DNA of 64,000 bases. It comes from Roseofilum casamattae BLCC-M143 (GTDB lineage: Bacteria > Cyanobacteriota > Cyanobacteriia > Cyanobacteriales > Desertifilaceae). The notes beneath the pieces are model-generated. The model did no database searches. It worked only from the letters and a program-made list of their open reading frames with translations, and was not told the DNA's origin. Position 1 is the stretch's first letter. Every line of letters begins with the position of its first letter. Position numbers and translations under genes: made by a program. This document shows positions 57,027 to 64,000 of this stretch, in pieces. The stretch is taken from NCBI RefSeq assembly GCF_030068455.1, contig NZ_JAQOSQ010000016.1, forward strand, positions 1-64,000, read 5' to 3'.

Positions 57027-57439
57027 CTAGTGCTCTGTACAATATAGAAAACCCGTCATTACCCTGCCATCTGGCATCGTTGTGTTGTCCAGAACTATCT
57101 CGTCGCCATCACAGTCAGGTGCTTTTATCGGCTCTAATTTATAACCTTAAGGCCAGCGCTCTAATCTTGCCCCTAATAAGTTAGCATCTCCCAGTTCGGC
57201 ACAGATTAAATTTGCTCCCACCAAGTTTGCCCCACTGAAGTTTGTTTTATACAAATTTGCATCACTCAAATCAATTCCAGGTAGTTTTTTCGCTCGCTTT
57301 CACTCATCTGTTCCAGTTCTTCCTGAGTCCCTTGGAAGTCGCTCAAATTAGCTCCACTGAAATCTAGTTCGCTCAAATCTTCTCCAGAAAAATCTCTTTC
57401 TCCTGCATTGTAGAGTGCCCAAAATTGTTCGATATTCAT
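57027..57439 (-). pseudogene. Decayed pentapeptide-repeat gene
   Basis: An ATG at 57439 starts MNIEQFWALYNAGERDFSGE with A(N/D)LXX pentapeptide repeats (SGEDLSELDFSGANLSDF). At 57285-57291 the sequence A-AAA-AAC shifts the frame. The next frame continues GIDLSDANLYKTNFSGANLV and GANLICAELGDANLLGARLE up to TAA at 57147-57149. The same frame then goes on (GYKLEPIKAPDCDGDEI...MPDGRVMTGFLYC) to TAG at 57027-57029. Two lesions, a one-base deletion and a stop, fit a pseudogene. A -1 slip at A-AAA-AAC could also join the first two parts. Confidence 0.7.
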
Positions 57440-57876
57440 GGTTTCGATCGCAAGTGACTAATGTTAAGAGTACTCCACTCTTATCGTGCCTGACAATCGG
57501 CAAGTTTCGACGATCGCATTCGTCGCTGAAACAGTCACTTATTTTCTCGCGATCGCCGTTCGTAAACAACAAGTAAACATTTACTAACTTATATCTCTAT
57601 ATCTATAGATGTATTAAGGAAACGATCGCCCAGTGCCGGTAGAGAAAGCTGAATCCCTTGCTAATCCTGGGTTTATGACTAAAAAAACATGAAGAATAAC
57701 GAACTAAACATATCAGAGCGCTACGATTTTTAAAGCAAGTAGCTAAAGAAATTTAGAGATAAACTTCAGAAGTATAGGTTGACCGTCCTAGTATGGAATT
57801 GGATTGGCAAACCAATAGGATAGGCTGCCCATCGAGAGCTTCAGTTAGATTGCGTCCACTCTCAAAACCTATAGTT
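57440..57876. other. Region upstream of the SulP gene
   Basis: This 437-base stretch contains no convincing gene. Notable sites are AGTAAACATTTACT (57571-57584, two 6-base arms around CA) and the direct repeat TATATCTCTATATC near 57590. They could be regulator binding sites for the bicA-like gene. An open frame from 57793 joins the SulP gene, but its extra 28 residues look untranslated. Confidence 0.4.
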
Positions 57877-59586
57877 ATGCAACCGATCAATTCAATTAAC
57901 TTCAAAAATTTCCGAGGAGACTTATTCGGGGGGATTACCGCTGCGATCGTTGCCCTTCCCTTGGCTCTAGCCTTTGGGGTATCTTCTGGTGCTGGGGCGA
58001 TCGCGGGCCTGTATGGAGCCATTTTCGTCGGACTCCTCGCCGCCCTCTGTGGTGGCACTCCCGCACAGATTTCCGGACCCACCGGACCGATGACCGTAGT
58101 CATGGCGACAGTGTTTACCGGACTGATCGCCAAAGATCCCGACAGTGGATTGGCTCTAGGCTTTACCGTCATTATGTTTGGCGGTCTGCTGCAAATCCTC
58201 TTCGGAGTATTGAAATTGGGCAAATATATTACCTTAATGCCCTATACCGTCATCTCCGGCTTCATGTCTGGGATTGGCGCAATTATTATTCTGATTCAAA
58301 TTGCTCCCTTACTGGGCTATCCCTCATCCGCTGGTGTCATCGATTCCATTAGCCAGTTTCGGCAGATCTTAACCCACCCCATGCCGGAAGCAACAGCCTT
58401 GGGATTGCTGACTCTGGCGATCGTATTTGGCACTCCTCGACGAATCACGCGAATTATTCCCTCTCCCCTACTCGCCTTGATTATCTGTACGACGGTCTCT
58501 CTGTCCTTACCTGAAGGACGGGAGATCGCGCGAATTGGCGCAATTCCCAGCGGACTGCCTACCTTGCACTGGCCTCAGTTCCAGTGGTACGACTTGAAAG
58601 ATACGATCGGCTATGGGTTGATTTTAGCGACCTTAGGCTCGGTTGATTCCTTACTGACTTCCCTCGTTGCCGATAATATTACCCGCACTCAACACGATTC
58701 CGATCGCGAATTAATCGGTCAAGGAATTGGTAATATGGTTTCTGGATTCATGGGCGGTTTGCCCGGTGCTGGGGCGACGATGCGCACGGTCATTAACGTT
58801 CATGCGGGCGGGAGAACCCCTCTATCAGGCATTATTCACGGGTTGGTTTTAATTGTCGTTGTGTTTGGTGCGGGGCCACTGACGGCGAAGATTCCCCATA
58901 CCGTCTTAGCTGGAATCTTAATTAAGGTGGGAATTGATATTATCGACTGGAGCTTCCTGAAACGGGCCCATAAGTTATCCACGAAAACGACGGGATTGAT
59001 GTATGCGGTCTTGTTTCTAACCGTCTTCGTCGATTTAATTACAGCGGTGGCAGTTGGAGTGTTTGTCGCCAATTTGCTGACGGTGAAGAAGCTCAGCGAT
59101 CTGCAAGCGAAGAATATTCAAGCGAGCACGGGAGAGACGGATGCCCTGCCATTGAGCGATCGCGAGCGCGACTTATTGCAACAGGCACGAGGCAAAATAC
59201 TATTATTGCGCTTGCACGGCCCGATGAGTTTTGGGGCAGCAAAATCGATTACGCAACGGATGGGTATGGTTGAAGAATACGAAATCCTCATTCTCGACCT
59301 CGAAGATTTACTCATGTTAGGGGTGACGGCTTCTTTAGCCATTGAGAATATGGTGAAGGAGTCCGTGGAAAAGCATCGCTCCGTGTTTATTGTTGGTGCG
59401 AAAGGAGAAGTGAAAGATCGACTGCAACGCTTGGATTTATTGGATTTGATTCCTCCACACCAGCAGGTAAAAACTCGTGTCGAAGCCCTGGAGCAAGCAA
59501 CGGGATTATTGCAGGAGGAGATTGTGTCTTCAGTTACAGTGTTGCGCCTGAGAGAAAAGGCAGAAGGCACTCATCACGGGAGTTAA
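57877..59586 (+). CDS. bicA: SulP-family bicarbonate transporter, BicA-like
   Basis: BicA is a Na+-dependent bicarbonate transporter of the CO2-concentrating mechanism in the cytoplasmic membrane. From ATG 57877 the protein has 569 residues, close to BicA. It begins MQPINSINFKNFRGDLFGGI and has TPAQISGPTGPMTVVMAT, TLMPYTVISGFMSGIGAI and the motif SLVADNITRTQHDSDRELIG with GQGIGNMVSGFMGGLPGAG. A STAS domain (about 435-560) ends it with LLRLHGPMSFGAAKS. An earlier ATG (57793) adds 28 residues that look nonconserved. Confidence 0.85.
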   Translation: MQPINSINFKNFRGDLFGGITAAIVALPLALAFGVSSGAGAIAGLYGAIFVGLLAALCGGTPAQISGPTGPMTVVMATVFTGLIAKDPDSGLALGFTVIMFGGLLQILFGVLKLGKYITLMPYTVISGFMSGIGAIIILIQIAPLLGYPSSAGVIDSISQFRQILTHPMPEATALGLLTLAIVFGTPRRITRIIPSPLLALIICTTVSLSLPEGREIARIGAIPSGLPTLHWPQFQWYDLKDTIGYGLILATLGSVDSLLTSLVADNITRTQHDSDRELIGQGIGNMVSGFMGGLPGAGATMRTVINVHAGGRTPLSGIIHGLVLIVVVFGAGPLTAKIPHTVLAGILIKVGIDIIDWSFLKRAHKLSTKTTGLMYAVLFLTVFVDLITAVAVGVFVANLLTVKKLSDLQAKNIQASTGETDALPLSDRERDLLQQARGKILLLRLHGPMSFGAAKSITQRMGMVEEYEILILDLEDLLMLGVTASLAIENMVKESVEKHRSVFIVGAKGEVKDRLQRLDLLDLIPPHQQVKTRVEALEQATGLLQEEIVSSVTVLRLREKAEGTHHGS

Positions 59587-59702
59587 AATATTTTTCTCTC
59601 GCTATTCCTCAATCGCGGAATGTTAATGTGTTTCATTAACCTATTTTTTGCGAAAGCGACAAGCCGAACAACAGCGATCGCATTCTCATCCTTTTTAGTC
59701 TT

Positions 59703-61073
59703 ATGTCTAGTCCTCGCTTTCCGGAAACCATACAACTGCGCGCTTATCAACGTGAAGCGGTAGACAATTGGTTTGCAAACCGAGGACGGGGAACCTTAAA
59801 GATGGCAACAGGGAGCGGTAAAACAATTACTGCGTTGGCTATTCTCACGGAACTTTATCAGCGGATTGGTTTACAAGGGGCGATCGCTATTTGTCCTTAT
59901 CGTCATTTGGTGACACAATGGCAACGAGAATGCAAAAAATTCGGATTGTCGCCCATTTTAGCCTTTGAGAATGCGCGCAGTTGGCAGCAAGAGTTATCGG
60001 CACAACTGTATCGGGTGCGATCGGGGACTCAGCCGTTTTTATGCGCGATCGCGACTAATTCTACGTTGATTGGTGACAGTTTTCAATCCCTGTTATCTTA
60101 TTGGCCGGAAAAGACGTTAATTATCGGCGATGAAGCCCATAATTTGGGAACGGAAAAATTAGAGGAAAGTTTGCCGAAACAGGTGGGGTTGCGTTTGGCC
60201 CTTTCGGCGACTCCGGAACGCTGTTTTGATGAAGCGGGAACGGAGGCTATTTTTAATTATTTTGGTCGGGTTATTCCCCCCGAGTTAACATTAAGAGACG
60301 CGATCGCACAAGGCGCGTTAGTCCATTATTCCTATTATCCAGTTTTGGTGAATCTCACGTCAAGGGAATCTCTCCAGTATGCTAAACTGACAGCGCGCAT
60401 TGGTTGGGCATTAGGGAATGGAGAAAAGCTAGAAGAAAGCGAAAATTTAACCACATTATTGGTCAGGCGATCGCGATTAATTGCCAATGCAGAAGGTAAA
60501 TTAGATAAGCTGCGAGAGATTATGCGATCGCGTTTGCAAACGAGCTATACTCTATTTTACTGCGGAGATGGATCGATGGATGCTAGAGGCAAATTGACCG
60601 AGCAAACCTCTCAATGCCAACTGGATGCAGTGATACAATTACTGGGAACAGAACTGGGATATCGAGTTAAGAGTTATACTGCTAATACTCCTTTAAAGGA
60701 ACGCGAACTCTTGCGCCAACAGTTTTCCGCAGGAGACTTACAAGGCTTGGTTGCGATTCGATGTTTGGATGAAGGCGTTGATATTCCAGCAATTCGGACG
60801 GCAATTATTCTCGCTAGCAGTCGCAATCCCCGCCAGTTTATTCAGCGTCGCGGACGGATTTTGCGATCGTATCCGAATAAACATCGGGCGACATTATTTG
60901 ATGCGATCGTAATTCCCCCGAGTTTGGATCGCAAAACCTGGAATGTAGAACGTAATTTACTCCGCAAAGAGTTACAACGGTTTGTGGAGTTCGCTGACTT
61001 AGCCGATAATGCAGGAGAGGCGCGACGAAAACTTTTGGGACTGCAAAAAGAATACGAATTGTTAGATTTATAG
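59703..61073 (+). CDS. Superfamily 2 DNA/RNA helicase
   Basis: This 456-residue protein is a short SF2 helicase: LRAYQREAVDNWFANRGRGT (Q-like start), Walker A MATGSGKT near 37-44, GDEAHNLG as the DEAH box near 143-149, LSATPERC as motif III, and RCLDEGVDIPAI and QFIQRRGRILRS as motifs V and VI. It lacks nuclease domains. It resembles XPB/Rad25-type helicases of defence or repair systems, but no partner genes are adjacent. It lies 116 bases after bicA. Confidence 0.9.
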   Translation: MSSPRFPETIQLRAYQREAVDNWFANRGRGTLKMATGSGKTITALAILTELYQRIGLQGAIAICPYRHLVTQWQRECKKFGLSPILAFENARSWQQELSAQLYRVRSGTQPFLCAIATNSTLIGDSFQSLLSYWPEKTLIIGDEAHNLGTEKLEESLPKQVGLRLALSATPERCFDEAGTEAIFNYFGRVIPPELTLRDAIAQGALVHYSYYPVLVNLTSRESLQYAKLTARIGWALGNGEKLEESENLTTLLVRRSRLIANAEGKLDKLREIMRSRLQTSYTLFYCGDGSMDARGKLTEQTSQCQLDAVIQLLGTELGYRVKSYTANTPLKERELLRQQFSAGDLQGLVAIRCLDEGVDIPAIRTAIILASSRNPRQFIQRRGRILRSYPNKHRATLFDAIVIPPSLDRKTWNVERNLLRKELQRFVEFADLADNAGEARRKLLGLQKEYELLDL

Positions 61074-61182
61074 TTATTATTTTTAACCTAACTGTCCCTC
61101 TTTTGTGTCTTCTCCTTCACCGCTATTCGGCTCTCGCCTGTGTCTCCCATTGCAAACAATTAACCTGAGCTTGACGGCCAAT

Positions 61183-61293
61183 TCAGTTAATTTCCCCGTT
61201 CGGTGTAACGTCAAGATCGAGGTCAGCGATGGCGCCAAAAAACCAGAATAGAGATAAGAGAATGGTCTGAGTGATAAAGCTCACTGCTAGCAT
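61183..61293 (-). CDS. 36-residue membrane peptide (candidate)
   Basis: The minus-strand ATG at 61293 opens 36 codons encoding MLAVSFITQTILLSLFWFFG, one hydrophobic span, then a short acidic tail (ADLDLDVTPNGEIN). AGAGGTGA lies about 10 bases upstream. It does not match a photosystem, b6f or NDH-1 small subunit that I know. The frame is too short to be sure, and it overlaps the 5' side of the diguanylate cyclase gene's upstream region. Confidence 0.35.
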   Translation of the reverse strand: MLAVSFITQTILLSLFWFFGAIADLDLDVTPNGEIN

Positions 61294-61408
61294 TAATGTT
61301 CGGTCACCTCTTGCCTTCAGCAACTATCACCTATTCTCGACCACTTTATCACTGAGAACTTTACCAAAACCTCAGATAGTTATAGATGTAGAGTTTAACT
61401 CCTCATTC

Positions 61409-62452
61409 ATGCTATTTTCAATCCATCCCGCTCGAGCCGGTTTGCTGCAATTTCCCATACCCGCTCCACCACTAGAGGCGATCGCTGGAGGGCGCTCGAG
61501 TGCAGATTCTCCCAGTCCGCCAAAAGTGCTAGTCATTGAAAGAGACTCGCAGATTTGCGATCAGATTGGAATGGCACTCCAAAATCACGGGTATCAGATC
61601 GCCGAAGCTCTCTCGGCCGATCGAGGATTGCAGCTTGCTCGCCAAATCGATCCTGACATCATCTTGCTTGATAGTGGTTTGAGCAATCGTCTCACCTATT
61701 GTCAGGAACTGCAACGTTCCTGGTCGGCTCCAGGTATTTTCCTACTCAATGCAACCGAGGATAGTCAAGGTCTGAGCTGTGCCTTCGATCTAGGTATTGT
61801 TGATGTCATCGGTAAACCCATTCATGAAGTGGTTTTAATTCAACGGATTAAGCGTTGGTGGCAGGGGAAACAACAGTTGCAGCAGCTTAGCGAAGCGAAC
61901 CAAGAGTTGCAACGGTTAGCCGGGATCGATCGCCTCACTCAGGTCGCGAACCGTCATTACTTTGATGAAGCCTTGGAGCGAGAAGTGCGACAAATGAAAC
62001 GATCGGGCACTCCTCTCTCATTAATCTTGATGGATATCGATTATTTTAAGCGCTACAACGATCGCTACGGTCATCTGCAAGGCGATCGCTGCTTGCAACA
62101 AATTGCTCAAGGTATTCAACAGGCTGTTCGCTGTCCCCAGGATATGGTTGCTCGCTATGGAGGTGAAGAATTCGCCGCTATTTTACCGCAAACGAATGCT
62201 AATGGAGCCGTCATTGTAGCTCGCCGCATCCGCCACCAGATTCAGCAATTAGCAATTGCCCATCCTGACTCAGATGTTAGCCCATTCATTACCTTGAGTC
62301 TGGGCATTACTTGCGCGTTTCCGGAAGAGAATTGCTCCGCATCCCAATTAATTCAAGCTGCCGATCGCGGTTTATATCGAGCTAAAGAGCAAGGACGCGA
62401 TCGCCTCGAGAACTATGATAACGATGATGAGAATCTTGACAGTCAGCTCTAA
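61409..62452 (+). CDS. REC-GGDEF diguanylate cyclase
   Basis: From the ATG at 61409 this protein has 347 residues: a short unstructured start, a receiver domain (about 36-150) with KVLVIERDSQICDQIG, the phosphoacceptor in DIILLDSG and the Lys in GKPIHEV, then a GGDEF domain with the signature RYGGEEFAAILPQ near residue 250. It should make cyclic-di-GMP. The allosteric RXXD site before the motif reads CPQD, so it looks degenerate. A GTG at 61271 would give 393 residues. Its stop overlaps the stop of the convergent FIST gene. Confidence 0.88.
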   Translation: MLFSIHPARAGLLQFPIPAPPLEAIAGGRSSADSPSPPKVLVIERDSQICDQIGMALQNHGYQIAEALSADRGLQLARQIDPDIILLDSGLSNRLTYCQELQRSWSAPGIFLLNATEDSQGLSCAFDLGIVDVIGKPIHEVVLIQRIKRWWQGKQQLQQLSEANQELQRLAGIDRLTQVANRHYFDEALEREVRQMKRSGTPLSLILMDIDYFKRYNDRYGHLQGDRCLQQIAQGIQQAVRCPQDMVARYGGEEFAAILPQTNANGAVIVARRIRHQIQQLAIAHPDSDVSPFITLSLGITCAFPEENCSASQLIQAADRGLYRAKEQGRDRLENYDNDDENLDSQL

Positions 62453-63759
62453 TCTTGCTGGGGTTGTCCTGAGGGCGATCGCAACACGCTCGACTGATAA
62501 ATAATAGCAAAGACAGAAGTGTACCCGTGGAGAAAGGTATTGCCTCCCACCGGGCCGATTTCGCCATGGCAGAAAAATCCGCTTAAAGGAATGGCGCGTA
62601 AGTATTTGTGAAACAAGCTGGAATCGACATGAGGGCGGTCGTAGAGTTGTTCTCCACGCCCCAAACAGGTGAACATAAATGCTCCAGCTCTGGACGCACT
62701 CGAGGGAAGCTGCAGAGATTGAGCGATCGCTTGCCCATCTAACTGCTGTCGATATCGTTCCAGTAATACGGTCAGCTCCTCTTCCGAAGCTAGGGCATCG
62801 CGCAGGTGGAACTGAATCCGCTGACCGACTCTAACTCGTTCCGCGATCGCTAGTGCTCCAATGCGAGGATCGATTCCCAATAAATTGCGAATCAGGAAGT
62901 CTTCCGGTTCGAGCTGAGTCTTGAAGCTGTCTTTGGCCACGCCAACAAACAGAGAATCTTGAGCCAGTTTTCGGTCATCTTCGTCAAGCTGGGCAACCGT
63001 TTCGCGCAGAATTTCTAGAGGAACGCCCGTTTCTCCGCGATCGAGATCGACTCCAGTTTGCTCCTGCAACTCCAGCACGATATTTCGTTCGGCTTGAGTA
63101 ATTTGATAAATGGAACCAATGGGCCGGCAGCCTTGAGCAACAATTGTTTCTACGGTAATATCGCCGCTTAGAGCTAAGCCGACCGTGCCTTCTGAGTAGA
63201 GGTCGTAGTTATAGAATAGGCTGCTACCTTGGCGTACGGGGCTGGAACTGGCAAGTCCTCCTGCTTTAATACTGTTGGGATAGGCAAAATCCAAACCCTG
63301 CAGCAGGTCGTTTAATCCTGGAGACATGGGATCGACAAGCAAAATAAAGTGGGGATTGGTTTCCGGAGCCACTCCGACTAAATCGATCCAGCGGTCTGGG
63401 GGAGCATCGAGGTCGGGCAACTCTTCCATGTTGATATGGAATGCCGTCGCTCGGACGTTGGGCAAGTAGGCTAAGGTTAAGCTCAGGGCAGGCTGGTCTT
63501 CCCATTCTTCTGCTCTCTCTGGAGAGGTCATTCCCACAATTCCCCCGCCGCCACAACCAACGATCGCGGGAATATCCAGCTTTTCTTGCAGGAGCGGCAT
63601 TAACCGGGAATATTCGCTGGTAAAGGCAGACGAGATAAAGACCAGACCAATCGAGGCGGGTTGGGATAGTTGTTGCTCGACGGTAGCGATCGCTTCCGAG
63701 ATCGCTGCTTCTAGTGATGGACGGGTCGATAAGGCATTTGCCCACTGCATCTGCTCCAA
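62449..63759 (-). CDS. FIST domain-containing protein
   Basis: This 436-residue protein has the FIST N-terminal sensory domain (AIATVEQQLSQPASIGLVFIS and IPAIVGCGGGGIVG). The FIST C-terminal part follows (LLGIDPRIGALAIAERVRVGQ and FMFTCLGRGEQLY, ending FCHGEIGPVGGNTFLHGYTS). FIST domains are thought to sense small ligands in signal transduction. It is convergent with the diguanylate cyclase gene with a 4-base overlap (62449-62452), so the two may be functionally linked, but they lie on opposite strands. Confidence 0.88.
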   Translation of the reverse strand: MEQMQWANALSTRPSLEAAISEAIATVEQQLSQPASIGLVFISSAFTSEYSRLMPLLQEKLDIPAIVGCGGGGIVGMTSPERAEEWEDQPALSLTLAYLPNVRATAFHINMEELPDLDAPPDRWIDLVGVAPETNPHFILLVDPMSPGLNDLLQGLDFAYPNSIKAGGLASSSPVRQGSSLFYNYDLYSEGTVGLALSGDITVETIVAQGCRPIGSIYQITQAERNIVLELQEQTGVDLDRGETGVPLEILRETVAQLDEDDRKLAQDSLFVGVAKDSFKTQLEPEDFLIRNLLGIDPRIGALAIAERVRVGQRIQFHLRDALASEEELTVLLERYRQQLDGQAIAQSLQLPSSASRAGAFMFTCLGRGEQLYDRPHVDSSLFHKYLRAIPLSGFFCHGEIGPVGGNTFLHGYTSVFAIIYQSSVLRSPSGQPQQD

Positions 63760-64000
63760 TCTTTTACTCCCCTATCATTTATGAACCGGCTTTAACTTTT
63801 CTATTATATTCCTCTACCGGCCCGTCAGTTAACGTCAACTCTGGTTAACTAATCGTCCTCGGCCGCCGAGAAATTCCGACAATTCTTAAAAAATTGCAAT
63901 TAATCCGGTCTGTACCCCCTGAGATTCAGTTATCACTACACTATAGGGGGATGCACAAACCCGTAGAGTGTTTTAACCTATCTTTGAGAAAACCCAATCA
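63760..64000. other. Right-hand end, no gene seen
   Basis: Nothing here is supported as coding. The 241 bases hold the promoter side of the FIST gene and an AT-rich stretch with CACTATAGGGGG (63939-63950). The next gene, if any, starts beyond the window. Confidence 0.5.

Noticed and set aside
57270-57300. Programmed -1 frameshifting as the sole explanation
   Set aside because: A second in-frame stop with coding-like sequence beyond it makes gene decay more likely, so it is kept only as an alternative.

Overview
The window is chromosomal DNA of a cyanobacterium. HIP1-type palindromes (GCGATCGC and close variants) occur throughout. Photosynthesis and carbon-concentrating genes are present: psbI, ndhH, an ndhD3/D4-type gene and a bicA-like SulP transporter. 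Cyanobacterial housekeeping genes are also present: a DUF3769/LptD-like outer membrane gene, solanesyl diphosphate synthase, GuaB3, and a hetZ gene with a putative patU. hetZ/patU is typical of filamentous cyanobacteria, so I infer a filamentous, possibly non-heterocystous (Oscillatoriales-like) organism. The exact genus cannot be read from the window. I saw no rRNA, tRNA or CRISPR array.

Layout. 1-3.0 kb is accessory: a Phd/ParE-type toxin-antitoxin pair, then an unrecognised three-gene cassette (winged helix, unknown, small basic protein) with its own promoter, a large leader hairpin and a terminator. 3.0-11.9 kb is core: rlmN and lgt (head to head), cobM, unknown genes, a DUF3769/LptD-like gene, and psbI. 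12.0-17.1 kb is accessory again: a Uma2 gene broken by a 151-bp MITE, and a two-gene unit made of a putative contractile-injection-system (eCIS) cargo protein and an AAA ATPase. 17.2-25.1 kb carries a GH38 alpha-mannosidase, patU-like and hetZ genes, a DUF2141 protein and sds. 25.1-26.0 kb has no long gene but carries a candidate structured RNA, a 41-residue membrane peptide and a strong terminator. 26-33.6 kb carries murI, amiC, fic, yebC, a small phosphatase, an antiporter and an OmpR-type regulator.

33.9-39.3 kb is a signalling block: PP2C phosphatase, FHA-kinase, sensor histidine kinase, and a ribbon-helix-helix/coiled-coil protein. 39.4-53.9 kb carries ndhH, a LysR/flavin-monooxygenase divergent pair with a palindromic operator, pgm, an acetolactate synthase with an added zinc ribbon, a CobW metallochaperone with a histidine-rich loop, a Ski2-like helicase, Uma2, a LOG protein and thioredoxin. 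54-64 kb carries guaB3, ndhD, a decayed pentapeptide gene, bicA-like sulP, an SF2 helicase, a diguanylate cyclase and a FIST-domain protein.

The strongest candidate for something new is the 14,996-17,080 gene. Its N-terminus has the linker motif known from eCIS-associated proteins. Its C-terminus carries a Cys462/His637/Asp653 arrangement like YopT-type (C58) cysteine proteases, and the gene is paired with an AAA ATPase. Second is the plus-strand 25.37-25.98 kb unit, a structured RNA followed by a tiny membrane protein. All functional calls come from reading the sequence alone; no database search was run.
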